Assembly: GCA_008828725.1 (NCBI GenBank)
Contig: MEHQ01002323.1
Coordinates: 937,944-1,001,943 of the forward strand
Direction: 5' to 3'
Length of the DNA: 64,000 bases
Source: Saccharina japonica
Lineage: Eukaryota > Sar > Phaeophyceae > Laminariales > Laminariaceae
Each line of letters opens with the position of its first letter. Within the stretch, counting starts at the first letter, position 1. Both the position numbers and the translations under genes were made by a program. Shown here one piece after another: positions 1-12,211 of this stretch. The notes under the pieces were generated by a model, which did no database searches, had not been told where the DNA came from, and saw nothing but the letters and a program-made list of their open reading frames with translations.

Positions 1-137
1 CGATGCAAACTGTACATAGATATAGCCCCACGAAACGTTGCTATGACCACGCCAGTACGTAACGCCATGAAGCACCCCGTCCCCTCGCTCCCGCCCATTG
101 CTCGGGCTCTGCACATATAAAGGGTGCACACGCACAG

Positions 138-3100
138 TCCATGGACGCGTTGACCCTCACGCCTGCTTGGGGTGGAGCGCCCGACACCTTGCCTGATGGC
201 GTGGACAGGAGATCGGTGTCGGAGTCGGCGGGAACAGTTGGGACCGGCGTGAGCCGGATGAGCATTAGTGGGGGCGGCGGTGGTGGCGGCGGTGGTCCCA
301 GCAGGGGCAGCATTTCGGCGACGGGTGCACCGGTGGCGTACTGGCACAAACCGCGAAAAAGCAGGACGATGTCATCGCAGCTGGTGTTTTCGACCCAGCC
401 GGCGAAGGACACGCTAGAGATATTGCAACCGGACCCCAACCTTTGCGGTGAGTTTTTTTTTCTTCCTTTTTTTTCTTTTATTTTGGCGGATTAGTAAACG
501 TAAAGCTTAAGCTCACGACAAGTGAGTTCTCTCTATTATTTGGGGGGGGCATAGTAGTTAGACCCTCATGATGGACGTTAAAAATCACATATGCCGCTAT
601 GCTTACCTATACCGTATTTGGTTCTGATTAGTTGTGAAATGCCGCCGTGTTTAAATTACAGAATTGGGAAACCACGACACTTGCTTCCGTCCTTCCTTCC
701 TTCCTCCCTTCCTCCCTCCCTGCCAACCTTCGTTCGGAACTTCCAGTACGTATGTACCACCGCACATACCAACCACGACGCAAACACTATCATATTTGAA
801 GAATATAATTGAGAAACAGCGCACGGTGCATATCATCGCGGGGCAATACAATATTAGTAGAATGTTGGCTTGGTGTTTTTGCGTTGTCTCTCTTGTCTCG
901 TATGGCGGGATTTTCGTTAGGCGCCTTTTGGTTTTCACGTGAAATGTTAACCCGGTCGTGTTGTCTTGGTCTTGTGTGGTGGACTGAAGGGGAGCGCCCA
1001 AGCTTCTTTTTTTTTTGCGATCAACGTGACAAAGCAGTAATAGTACGTTGGCTGTTGTGTTACGGTGTGTGGCCGATATGCAGTGGGCACTTTGGTAGGG
1101 ATGTAAAAGGTTGCAGTGGTATTGTGTTGTGTTGTGTTGTATGCCGGATTTGCAAGCGCCGGTTTTGGTATTGCGTTAAAACTGTTTCAGCGTTTTTTTT
1201 TGCTGTGTTTTATGGCGGGCTTTGCAGGGGGATACCTTTGATTTTTGTGGTACACATGACACAGTTGTGTTGTATATGTTGTGTGGCGGATTGTGGCGGC
1301 GGGGGGAGGGGGGCGCTGTGGTTAGAGCGGAGAAAGCTGCAAGCAGAGTTTTGTTTTTGCCCTGTAGAGCGGATTGCAAAGGGGCGCTTTTGACGATGAG
1401 CAAGGCGGATTGTCGGCCGCATAAAATTGTGCGTCTCGTCGCAGGCAGGCAGCCCCCCTGCATGATGTTGTGTTTGTTTTTGTCGGGAGATCAATCTTGC
1501 CCCCTTTCCCCCAAGCTGAGTGTCTCCCGTAGCGCACGGGGTGATCACTATATTTACATATTAACCATTCCGCGGGAGAATTAAAAAAAAACACCCATTG
1601 AGACGAATTTCAGAGCCGGTTATCTCCCAAACGAGATTAAGTTCATGCACAAATGGTATATTTGGAAAGAGCTGGTCGAGCCCTTTCCATTCGTAGGCGT
1701 GTCGCTCGGTCCTTGTACACGTTGTCGAGAAAATTATCTTGGAAGTTGGTGTAAGCTAGAAGCGAAACTTTTTCGATATGCCTCGGCCTGTTGGTGCTTT
1801 TGGGGGGCGTGGCATGATGAGGTTCGCTTCGGATGTGGATGGGAACCATAACCCACGACGCCTTGATTTTGAGGTTTTATTTTAGAATTTTGACCCGGCC
1901 AAGCGTGTGACTTGACTGGTGGTGCTTCTACTAAGCAGCACTGTTTTTTTACAAGAGTACGCGCTGTCCGTTTGCTGTATTGTTTTACGTGCAAAGGACT
2001 GCCGCATCCGCTGCTCACGCGTCGTGACGCGGGCGCCCCATCATAGCTAACCAATCTGCGCATGGGTCTTACATGACTCATAGCCAACGGAAACCGATAA
2101 GTCACGACTACGTATATCGTAGACGAAATGTTAACACTGCGATTACTACGGGGATGTTCAAGAGCCATCCCCGGGTTTTAGGCCTTGCATGGGTCATGAC
2201 CGCTCTGTCAAGCGTTCGGCGAGGAGGCCACACAATCCTCAACCGGCGCGTGATGGAGAATTTCGCGATCGCCGGCAGCCCGGCGAACCAAATCAGGCTG
2301 GCGACCCTGGGCGAAGTTCATCCTTGGTGGCCAGGGTCGCGAGCCAGGCGCGGGTCGCCGGGCTGTCGCCGATCGCGTAGTTGCTCGATGACATGTTGGT
2401 TCAGGGTGGTGGCCCCCTCGCTGAACGCGTGGCAGAGCCCGTCCGCGCCCACGCGATAGCGGGTAACGATGGCCAACGGAAAATCATAAGTCACCTATAG
2501 GACGTCGTAGGCGAAGTTGAACCCACAACTATTTGTGGTTTTTAGGAGTCATCCCCTTGTTTTTGGCCTTGCGTTTTTTTGGGTTGGGGTTGGGGGATAT
2601 AGGTTGGCACTTGAGGATGGCGGCTAGATGTCCCTGTAGCCCACCGGCCGGTTGTGGTCGTGCTATCCGTGCTGCTGCCGTCTGTTGAAACGAGCGAGCG
2701 CGGTCTACTGTGCACTGCAAGGGTTGCCGCCTCTGCTTCTGCTTGTCTGTTCACACGAAATCAGTCTACTCGTCATAGCACTACTTTTCGTAGCACAGGT
2801 TGGCACAAGCTGTACTATTTGATGTACACAATATGCACTTCGATATGATGCCCTCGTCCGCTGTGTTGCCAACGCTTATACGTAGTCGCCTCCCGTACGC
2901 TAATATTTATATTCGCCCCCTTTACGCTTGTAGCTGCCTCCGTTGCGCTTATGTCGCCCCCTTGACTCTCTTAGTCGCCCCCCTTGAGCTTAAGTCGCCC
3001 CCCTTACGCTTACTGTCGCCCCCCTTACGCTTACAGTCGTGCCCCTCACGCTTACAGTCGCCTCCCGTACGCTTATAGGCGCCTCCTTTACGCTAACAGG

Positions 3101-6100
3101 CGCGTCCCGCCCTTGCGCTTAAAGTGCCGTCCCTTACGCTTATAGCCCCTTGCATGTATAGTCGCCTCCGTTGCGCTTAAGTCGCCCCCCTTGCGCTTAT
3201 AGTCGCACCCCTTGAGCTTAACTCACCCCCCCTTGCGATCTTATAGTGATCTCGTTTACGCTTATAATCGCCTCCCTTTCGCTTATAATCCCCCCCCCCT
3301 TATGCTCCGTCTCGAAAGGGATGCGTGGTCAATGGTCAAATGTCTAAGGCAAGCAACAAATGAGTACGCCCCCCCCCCTTATGCTTATGGTCGCACCTCG
3401 TGCGCTTATAGCGGCCCCCTTTACGCTTATAATCGCCCCTCTTACGCTTTCCCCGCCTCCCTTACGCTTACAGCCGCTCGCCCTCCTTGCGCTTAGGCCG
3501 TCCTCCTTACGCTTATAATCGCCTCGCTTACGCTGATAGTCGCCCGCCTCTCTCCCTGCCTGGCGCGCCACCTCTCTCTGTTTTTTCTTGCTTTTTTTTC
3601 GTTCTTTTCCTTGTGCTGACAGACGTAATGGACGTTATATGTCAGTGTATGGAGGTTCGCTCTTCGACAGAGGGGTCGGAGGAATCCAACCTGTCGCAGC
3701 TTAGCGCCTGCTCCTTCAAAAAGGAGTCCATCAGGCGTTCCAGCATTTCTGATGTGAGTCCAGCAACTCTTTCTCGCGTCTGACACACGCCGACCTACAG
3801 AAAGGTCATCTAGCTCCTCCTCTATCTACAGTAGAGCATCCAACGCCTCGTCTTTCTCCTCCTCCTCCTCCTCTTGGACGGCACCGTGGAGGTGTTGAGC
3901 AGGGAGGGGCACTACCGCGAAGAAGCAGTGCTTGTCCCCATCGACAAAAGGCGACAGGTCCTAACCTGCCGTGATGATATGTTGTGCTGGACCTGTTGTA
4001 TATAGTACAGATCCAAAACACGATCATGGCCCGTTAACCCATGAAAAACCTATATCCCACACGAAGCCCAAGTAGTTTGTCCCCAAATACGTGGGACCAG
4101 TTCTTACCCTTTATAGGACTGGAGTCCCGTTTTGGGGACAATCCACTCTAATTCTAAGTAATTTGTCCCCAAAACGGGACTCCAGTCCTAAAAGGGTTAG
4201 GGGGTAAAGGGGGGCCATAGTAAATAGGACCTACGGTACACACAAGAACCTACCACGGGTATATATTTTTACCTTTCCTTGCTAACGATACTACTGTAGT
4301 TACTATATGCCCCCCCGTAATCGCTGGTGCAGGTTATATGCGGCTCCCACCCGGCAACATGAGCTAGATCATACAGATCATACAAATCATGTCCTGAAAT
4401 ATCTAGGTCATGAAAAGTGGGAGTCGATGATCTGTTCAAGGTTTTTATCTTTTCATTTTTTTTGTACGTGGTGAAACAAGAAAGCGGAGAACAGAAGACA
4501 GGTTCCTACATAATGTAGCACTGGGGTTTTTTAGGGGGGCAACTCGTGGCGAGCTCGAGAAGGGCACTGATCGAGCTTGCTTGTCGCCATCGGTGGTGTT
4601 TATGAGTTTTTGGAGGGGCCACAAGGTACGCCCACCTCCCACGTGTACCTGGTATAGCATAGTCTTTCTTTTAGCCCAAGTCGAGGTTTTCCGACCGCGT
4701 TTGGGAAGCAGAGAAGGGTTAGACAGACGTACGAATATATATATGTACGTCAAAACCAGTCCTCAACGTAAAAGTCAACCAACTGAAAGGTTTCCAGCCG
4801 GTAAAGTTACCGGTAACGCAGTAGAGTTACCGGTAACCCAGGGCATCCAAGTACGGTACTCGTATACCAGGTACACGACAATACTACATGTAGCATGTAT
4901 GTTCCTGGTATTATTGGTTGTTTTGCAGCCGCTCGCCCGAACACAAGTACCACCAGACACCGAATCCTTGATCGTATATAGCACAAGAAAACTAGCTCCT
5001 CAGATATACACTGGTACCGGTATATTCCAGGGTCACCAGGGGAATCGAAACGTAGTCTAGTTACCGTTCCGCAGCTTTGTTACCCCCGACCCCCTTTCAC
5101 CTTCCGGTGACCGCTCGCTGTGCTTGCTTGCACCCACCTTTTTTTTCGTCTCGTGCCGCAGCTGCTGAACAGCATTTCGTGGGAGAGTGCTATGCGCGGC
5201 TCTCTCTTGGCGAGGAGTTCCTTAGCGGGGTAAGCGAGAGCTGTCTTGTCAGCGTGTTTCGTGTGTAGGATGGTGGGATGAATTGTCTTCCCTGCCAAAA
5301 TAACCTTGTGTTTGTAAATGTTTTGCTTTTGTTCCGCTACGTTATTTCGTGTCCAAAACAATATTTGTGGTTGTGGATGTTTTGCTTCTTGTTCCGCTAC
5401 GTACGTACGTATATACGAAGTATAGACGAAGTAGATCGTACGGTATTTATTTTTCGTGTGTTTTGTTTTTTTCTGTCGGAAGAGTCGAGTGGGTTAATCC
5501 TAGCAAGCAATCTGTGTGTTTTATGTATTCTTTTTTTTTGTTCCGCTGTGGTGTACACAAGTACGTACTCGTAGTTGTTTTTTCTTTGCTTTCTTTCTCG
5601 TACCGGCCAGGTTGTTTTTTTTGCTGAAGCCGGACCGACGCCGGCGTTCTAACGCGATGTGCGCGCTGTAGGCAGGCTTAGTTTTTACCCAGTCTGCCCC
5701 CTTTCAAATACAGTCAGTGCTGCACCTGGGTCCCAGCAGGGTCAACATACAAAATACGGGTAGCTCTACATTGGACCTTTTGCCCTTGACCAGTATGGTT
5801 CCATGTACCTTGACCAGCATGCTTACTTTCGGTGTTCGCGATTTGTTTTTCTGGCCAGGGCGACGGAAGCTGTCATATCGGAGGCCGAGCAGAACTCCCT
5901 CACCCACTCCAGGTCCACAAGCGGACACAGCATCCACCGCACCAGTAGCAACAACAACAACAACCACTTCCGCATAGGCAGCCACGGTAACAGCGGCAGC
6001 ATCACCATCAGCTCGAGACCGTCCCTGAAGCAGTGGCCGTCCTTCGACCCGGCCAGGGAACTCGGGGCAGGCAGCTCGATAACCATCACAGGGATCCAGC

Positions 6101-8054
6101 CCGCCGTCGTCTCGATTTCCCCCCACGAGCAGCAGCACCACCACCACCAGCAGCAAGGGCTGAAACAGCCGCCCCCCCGGGGAAGGCCATCGTTTGACCC
6201 CAACTCGGAGTCAGCGGTCGCGGCGAGTCTGCGCGCGCCCGGGCACGAGGCGCGGCGACACGCGGCGGAGAGGGCGGCGGAGAGGGCGGCGAAGCCAGCG
6301 CCCGAGGTGAAGCACGAGGGGTTTGTCGGCGTTATGCCTGGCGGGCCGCCCAACCCCACCATCACGCGGGAAACGTCCCGAGAAAGCACCACCGCGCGTA
6401 TTTTCAAGTCGGCCGGGACCAGGCCTTCCCCTGCTGCTCCTGCTGCTCCTGCTAGTGGGGGTGGTGGCGGCAGTGCCGGCGGCGGTGGTGGTGGTGGTGG
6501 TGGTGGTGGCAGCGGGGTTAGCGGGGTGGGTGTTGGCGGCGGCGCTGGCGCTGGCGTTAGCGGGGTTGGCAATGTCTGGGAGATGAGCGGCGGGGTGCAG
6601 CCGTCGCAGAGTTGGGCGAGCCGCAGGGATAGCGGCGACACCTCGAGCGTGACGTCCGCTAGCACGAGCGCGACGACGACTTCCGCCTCCGTCCACTGGG
6701 ACGCCTCGCTCCAGGCTAACGTGGTGGTGCCGGCACCGGCGTCGGCAGCGGCGGCGGCGGCGGCGTCCGCGGCTGCTGGTCCTCCCGCCGTGACGACGAC
6801 GACGAGCTCGTGGGGCCTGGAGACGGAGCTTTTGCAGGTGGAGGGATTGTCCCCGCAGGTGTCCATGTCGCCGCCGACTTCGTCGGTGACGTCGTCGCCT
6901 ACGACACCGGCGGACTCTGGGGAGGCGTTCACGCGACCGGCATTGGGGCGTATGTCCAGCCTGATGTGGCTGACGGAGCCTACGCCGAGCAGGCGACCAA
7001 CCATGTGAGGGGGGCGTTGTTGTTGTTGCTTTTACCCGAGGCGCGAGGGAGCGTTTTCGATCGATCGGTCCTGTTTCGTTCCCGTAAGAGTTCCGTTTTC
7101 TGCGCTAGAGTTGTTGATGTTGTTTTTTTTTTTGGGGGGGGAGGGGACTCTGGTTGGCTTTTTTGGCCTTGTAGCTTTCATGATAGATGTGTTTTGTTGA
7201 GTGTGTACCGTAGACTTAGTTTAGACGCTTAGACTAGGTTAGACGTGTTTTTTTTTTCCTCTTTAGACTTGTGAGTGTGCTTTTGGACCTAGATTCGACA
7301 AAGGGGTAAACGCCCCTTCATGCGTTTTGTGTCCAGTGGGAGAATTTCCAGTTGTGTTTGTGCCCTGTTGATGTGGCGGTGGACATTTCCCGCGCTTGTG
7401 CTTCCTGCTCCTGCCGCAGTCGCGATGTCTCGAGGGTTGCGGTCAGTCTACCATGTAAAGATGTAAAGAGACCGATATGACGAGGCGTTACGAGTCGGCA
7501 TTCCGAATCGGCGGGCGGGAGAACATTGTTCTTCCCGCGGCAGAGCAGATGCCGCAACAGTGTCCTCCCCTCCCGCCCCGCCCCTCCCCGTACCGACGCC
7601 TGTTCCCTCCAGTACGAGTGTTTACGACTTGGCCTAGCTTGGAATGAAATGGCTGACCGTTCGCACTAACTCGTAATGAATTCCTCATCCCGAGAAGTCT
7701 CCGAGAAATTTCTCAGGCGGTCGGGGTTAGGGAGGGGGCTAGGGATGGTGTTTACATTTCAACCATCGTGTCGAAGCTGGGTAAATGTCTATTCAGCCCC
7801 TCCTTCCCTCCCCTCCCCTCCCCTCCCCTTTCCCGTTGAGCTCCTTGAATCCCTCGAACCGAGGACAACTACTATGCCCCCACCAAAATGTTTGCTCCTG
7901 CCCTGACGCCTGACCCCCTCTCGCATTTTGGCGTCCGCCTCTCTCTCTCCCTCCCTCCCTCTCTCGGTGTCTCTTCTCTGTCTCTCGCTTTTTTTGTTTA
8001 TCTCGGTGTGTGTGTCTGTCTGTCTCTCACTCCCTCTCTGTGTGTGTATCTCTC

Positions 8055-8121
<67 letters not shown>

Positions 8122-8254
8122 GGCCCTCAGACACGAGAGCAACGAGGTGGACCGTTTGCTTGCGAAAAACGCCAATTTCGCGGCGTGGACGAGAGTCACG
8201 GACGACCCCGATTCAATGCTGGTGGCGAAGAGCATTAGCGACTATCTGGGATGA
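138..8254 (+). CDS. Unrecognised low-complexity protein, 5 exons, about 591 aa
   Basis: Exons 141-447 (possibly from 138 after a cag acceptor), 3623-3753, 5162-5229, 5859-7004 and 8131-8254 (stop TGA). Donors are GTGAGT, GTGAGT, GTAAGC and GTGAGG. Codon phases 1, 0, 2 and 2 match at every junction, which is the main support for the model. I recognise no domain. Visible features are a poly-Gly run near residues 44-52, a Ser-rich segment with basic pairs in exon 2, Asn and His/Gln runs early in exon 4, a long Gly/Ser/Val stretch, Ala runs, and Ser/Thr-Pro sites near the end of exon 4. The ordered-looking C-terminus includes NFAAWTRVTDD and ends SISDYLG. An in-frame stop at 60-62 precedes the first ATG (141), but the sequence before it looks like an intron end, so an upstream exon outside the window is possible. 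It is probably a largely disordered regulatory or scaffold protein; function unknown. Confidence 0.72.
2082..2574. repeat. Direct-repeat pair flanking a GC-rich block (intron 1)
   Basis: Two related segments of about 105-110 bp, 2082-2193 and 2470-2574, lie in the same orientation. Both begin GCCAACGGAAA, continue through ATAAGTCAC and end around TTTTGGCCTTGC. Between them, 2194-2465 is much richer in G+C than the rest of the intron and contains an imperfect inverted repeat (about 2267-2312 against 2328-2374). I cannot assign the insert to a known element. Confidence 0.6.
2880..3545. repeat. Minisatellite, unit about 16-20 bp (intron 1)
   Basis: A long irregular tandem array of units resembling CCCTTACGCTTATAGTCGC, roughly 30 or more, fills the second half of intron 1 of the first gene. 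It is interrupted at 3302-3378 by a copy of the CATTGACCACGCATCCC element, so the array predates that insertion. Confidence 0.85.
3302..3378 (-). repeat. CATTGACCACGCATCCC element with C-tract
   Basis: One of at least six copies of a roughly 65-75 bp unit. On this strand it runs from GCTCCGTCTCGAAAGG through GTCAATGGTCAAATG to GAGTACG and a C homopolymer. It interrupts the minisatellite. Other copies are near 23213, 23690, 36412, 50277 and 63453. Confidence 0.7.
4034..4107. mobile_element. TTAA-flanked MITE, truncated copy
   Basis: It starts TTAACCC and contains the family core CCAAGTAGTTTGTCCCCAAA followed by GTGGGACCAGTTC. It abuts a second copy at 4104-4199. It lies in intron 2 of the first gene. 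Confidence 0.65.
4104..4199. mobile_element. TTAA-type MITE with long inverted arms
   Basis: The two arms, about 34 bp each, pair almost perfectly: CCCTTTATAGGACTGG at the left against CCAGTCCTAAAAGGG at the right. They enclose the family core TAATTCTAAGTAATTTG. The flanks are TTAC and TTAG, close to the TTAA consensus. It is the best hairpin in the family. Confidence 0.75.
4320..4440 (-). repeat. Dispersed repeat, inverted relative to 26650-26770
   Basis: Contains GCGGCTCCCACCCGGCAAC, ATGAGCTAGATCATACAG and GATCATACAAATCATG. The complement of this order recurs at about 26650-26770 (GATCTGTATGATCTG, GTTCATGTTGCCGCG). Nature unknown. Confidence 0.5.
8040..8122. repeat. (TCTG)n microsatellite forming the polypyrimidine tract
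   Basis: About 16 or more TCTG/TGTC units, preceded by a longer CT/GT-rich region from about 7940. The run ends eight bases before the terminal cag acceptor of the last exon (8131) of the first gene, so it supplies the polypyrimidine tract. Confidence 0.9.
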
Positions 8255-10268
8255 GCGTGCGCGTGGGTGGGTGGGTGGGGCGGCGGCCGGATTTCCACAT
8301 GGGGATACGTCGGTGCTTGCGGGGATTAAAGAGACAGCCTAACCCTCATCCACCCCTCCCCCCGCCTACGGAAGTGAACTAGGAGACAACCCAACCACGG
8401 CTACTTGTCCCACCGATGGTGTTCTATGGTCACTGGTCCAGGGCTACTGGACCTGCCCCCCCCCCCCCCCCGCGCCTCTCCCGGCTGCCGCTGCTTTGGG
8501 CGAAATCTCGTTGTCGTTGCGGCGGATAACGTTTCGGCGAGTCACGTGTTGGTGTGGAATGGCCGGCCGGCCGGCCGGCCGGCCTGCTGTGACCTTTGTG
8601 GCGGAATGATGTGCTGTTAGGGGGGGGGGCATCATGGGCACAAGAAACGCATACACATGTCTTAATTGTCGAGGAGGATATGTCAACCAGGGCCATCGAT
8701 GGCGGAGGAGTAGGAGCGATGCCTCACCAGTATATTGTGGCAGGATGCGACAGGAGGGTGTAGGGGGTCGAGGGGGGGGGTTGGGGCGGGGGGGGGGGGG
8801 GGGGGGGGGGGGGAGGAAGATTTCGTGAAGGCTGTTGTCGAATTGTCACGGGTTTTTTTTTTTTTTTTGTTCCAGCCTCGTACATAGAGCGTCCAAAACT
8901 TTTTTTTTCTTCTTGTTCTCCCCGTGTTGTCGTTGACCCCCCTCCCCGCCCGTGTTTTTACTTGTTGAATTTTTGGGTTTAGAAGCGTCCGTGCTCCAAC
9001 CAATCACCCACTCAATCGACCAACCCTACTCGCGCGATTTTCCTGGCGACGACTTTTGAGACTGAAGTTGGGTGTAGAACGACTTTGGCAACCGTGTCAG
9101 CATGGTGTGTCGGCGGCCCTGCGGCCTGCAAAGCGGAGGGATACCCTGCCCGGCTTGACCCGCTGCCCGTCCCCCGCCGAGACGGAAGAAGTTTTTTTTT
9201 TCTTTTTCCTTTTTCGGAAATAGACGCTGCGTCCTTTCTGCGTTGACAGCGTTAGGGCTGGCACTCTGGGTATAGAGCGCAGAAGGATAAGGGTGTGGAA
9301 ATCGCTCAGGGAAGGGGTGGGCGGAGAGGGTGAGTGGAGTGGGTGAGCGGAGCAGACGCGCGGAGCAGCTGCGCGGAGCGGGTGCGCGGAGCGGGGTTTT
9401 TTTGAGCGGGTGGGCGGAGCGCATGGGCGAAGCGCATAGGCGGAGCGGATTCGCGAAGCGGGTGGACTGAGCCGATACGTGGAAAATGCGACCGAAGCGG
9501 ATGCGCGAAGCAGACGCGGGGAGGGGGTGTGCGGACCGGGTGAGCGGACCGGGTGAGCGGAGCGAGTGAGCGGAGCGGATGCGCGAAGCAGATGGGCGGA
9601 ACGTAGGCGTGGAACAGATGAGCGGGGGGAGATGAGCGGAGGGAGATAAGCGAAGCGCATGGTGAGCGAAGCTGATGCGCAGGAGCGCATGAACGGAGCG
9701 AATGAGCGAATGTCAAGGCCTTTTATATCGGGTGATTGCGCGTTTTGTCTCGCATTTTGCGTGTTGCGTCTCTTTTTTGTTTTTTATCGACCGTCGTTCG
9801 TTGTTGCGGTTGCGGTGGCGCGGCGGCGCGCGCGCTGGCGTCGCAAATCGTTTGCTTTGCTGGCTCTAGCTGGCGCCGGTCGATCGTCGTTTGTTTCTGG
9901 CTCTAGCTGGCGTTAAGGGTACCCGTTAGGTGCCATCGAGGGCGCCCGGCGGGGGCCCGCCCCCCCTGTTGGTATGTGTTGGTACATGTTGATGAGAAGC
10001 GGTTACTTGGTCGATTCCGAGGTGAAGCCTGTTCTATTGTTTTGTGAGTGTGTCATGTATTCATTCATTCTTTTGGTGTATTTTCGTTTTGTGCCTTTCG
10101 CCGCCACCGCCGTCGTAATGGTTAGTCGTCCCCGAGGCGGTCCGAGGGTTTCCAGTGTTGTTATGGCTTTCGGAATACAGCTAGGCTGCCTTGCAGATGG
10201 TTTTTTTGTTCTTATTCTTTTTTTGTTTCCGATCTTGTCCCCTTGCTTTTATGTTTTCGGTTCGACAG
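8255..10268. other. Intergenic, low-complexity
   Basis: No supported gene. It holds C and G homopolymers (8456-8471; about 8788-8813, 26 nt), a (GGCC)n run near 8563-8582, poly-T tracts and the GAGCGGATGAGCG array (9300-9715). Long reading frames here are products of repeats. Confidence 0.7.
9300..9715. repeat. Minisatellite of GAGCGG-type units
   Basis: Degenerate tandem repeats resembling GCGGAGCGGATGCGCGAA, period about 12-18 bp, about 400 bp in total. The lack of in-register stops makes several long artificial reading frames on the minus strand. Confidence 0.8.
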
Positions 10269-10343
10269 CGAGACGGAGCGAGCGTTCAAGATGGATCCGA
10301 TGTTCCACAAGATGAGCAAGATATTCGACGAGGCTGGTTCCAG
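10269..10343 (+). CDS. Orphan exon resembling condensin CAP-H (kleisin)
   Basis: An acceptor (ttcgacag) and a donor (ccag/gtattt) bound 75 nt. In one phase it reads ETERAFKMDPMFHKMSKIF then DEAGSR. The pattern acidic-x-DPMFxKxxxxFDE resembles the conserved segment of condensin complex subunit 2 (CAP-H/Barren). No upstream or downstream exons of that family were found by eye within several kb. It may be an isolated exon of a gene with very long introns, a gene fragment, or a chance match. The alternative phase is also open but resembles nothing I know. Confidence 0.35.
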
Positions 10344-12211
10344 GTATTTATCTCTTCCTGTTGTTGGCATTTTGTCTTCACGGGCTGTGCTTCTAGATAT
10401 ATAGGCCACCGTTTTTTTTTTTTTTTTGGCGGTCCCCAAGGCTGGTGGTCGAGTTAGATCATTTGTGCGGGGTGACGGGGGGGCAGGGGGCGCGATGTAG
10501 CACCACCGAAGGTGTTTTTTTTCTTGATTTACGTTCGGCCGAGCTCGGGGACCGATCGGCCGCGAATGCTTTCGAGCAAGCGGCGTTTTTCAACGGCGTC
10601 GTCCTCGGCGCGCGCTTTTAGGTTTTTGACATGGTGTTGGGATGTTTTCTCCGGATTGCTGTTGATTGCTCTCCTATTTAGCCTCTTGAAAAAAAGTTCG
10701 AAAATTTGGGCGTTTTTTCGACTATATGCGTGATGATAGCCGGGGGGGGGGGGGGTGGGGGCGGATAGGCTATATCAGGATGTCCGCTGTCTAGACGAAG
10801 CCAAGGCCAGTAGTCTCTGAGCCTCTGTATCGCTTGATGCTGTCTGGCCGTATTTGCGGCCTACCAGGTACATGCAACTACCCCTCCTGATGACGCGATG
10901 GAATGTCTGTGGTATGTGTGAACGTACCGCCTTTTCCGAGCCTTATTGGTGTTCGATAATTAATTTATTCCAGGTATATTAGGTGCTTTGCGTGTTTCGT
11001 TGTGTTTCCTATTCCGCCGTCGTCTTTTTTATTTTCTTTTTCCCTTCCGTTACTTGTTCTCTTTTTTCCTGACGCCCAAGAGCCTAGATTGGAGCGTTAT
11101 GCTATGAGCCGAAATTGTAAGCGAGATAATCAATCTTATCAATAAATCAACCAAGTGGGTACGATACGGCCGTAGGGCCATTGATCGAGGCGGGATAAGT
11201 AGCAAAAATGCGCAGTGTGTACAACATTTGATGCCAGCGGTTTCCTATTGGTCAAATGTATTTTCCCTATAGGTTTTCGAAACGCAAGAAAGGAGTCGTA
11301 GCGAGCGATGTGCGACACTACAGCACTCAGTTGTAGTAGTAGTAGCAGTAGTAGTAGTAGTGGTGGTGGTGGTGGTGGTGGTGGTAGTCGTAGTAGGACT
11401 GCTGCTGTTGTTGCTGCTGCTGCCGCTGTTGCTGATGCCGATGCCGTTGTAGTAGTAGTAGTAGCGGCAAGCGAGCAGCACCAGGTATCTCATCCTTGTA
11501 TGTCGTACACCTCGCGAATGCTGGCCACCGTTGACTACAAGTAGGTTAGTGTTGGCCTGTCGAGGGAGGTGGCATGCAGAAATCGTACGAAGTGAGTGTT
11601 TGTTCCAGGACAGGTCAACCGTGGTTCTCTGCCTACTGTAGTTTCATGCCTTCCTACTATACAGTTGTCTCTACCGCCGGTTAAAACCTGCCTGTTGGTG
11701 TAGGGTCTCAATCGCATTTCCATTTTTCATGGTGCAAAGAGAAAAATACCAAGCCAGCTAATTAGTAATTGGCTCGGGGCGGGTTGGTTCTGTAAACAGC
11801 GCACACAGGTACCCTCCACGAAGTGGGAGTAAACTAAGAATCCCCATCCCATGTTGTGGGCATTACCACCATCTTTTGGCTTGAAAGCAGTGTTCGCGTA
11901 TTATATCCGGTACACGAAGAGAAGAGTCCTTTTTTTTTGTTTTTTTGTTGTCCATGTCAAAAACACTCGGAAGGGAATTTTAACTAAATTCTGTTACTGC
12001 TGTCATCATACCTGGTTTGTGATGATGATGATGATGATGATGTTACCTCTACTATCATCATTATTTGCTGGTGTATACCAAACAGCGCACCCAGGGGTGG
12101 GGACCTCATCACGAGCACACTCGTTTACGGCTCAAAGCTTGTTTTAAAACTCGATTTTCGAGGCCTGACAGGACATGTCAACATCATCATCGCTTCTATG
12201 TTTATATTTAT

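Noticed and set aside
110..141. TATAAA at about 116 as a promoter of the first gene
   Set aside because: It lies only about 25 bp before the ATG, leaving almost no leader, and a cag acceptor at 135-137 suits an intron end better.
5823..7004. A 393-codon open frame on the minus strand
   Set aside because: It is the complement of exon 4 of the first gene, kept open by GC-rich triplet runs; the plus-strand model has consistent splice phases.
7789..8254. Several overlapping frames rich in Leu/Ser/Cys or Arg/Gln/Thr/Asp
   Set aside because: Produced by the (TCTG)n repeat; only the last exon (8131-8254) in one frame is supported.
9097..9716. Minus-strand frames of up to 197 codons rich in Arg/Ser/Ala/His/Pro
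   Set aside because: Products of the GAGCGG minisatellite, with no family similarity.
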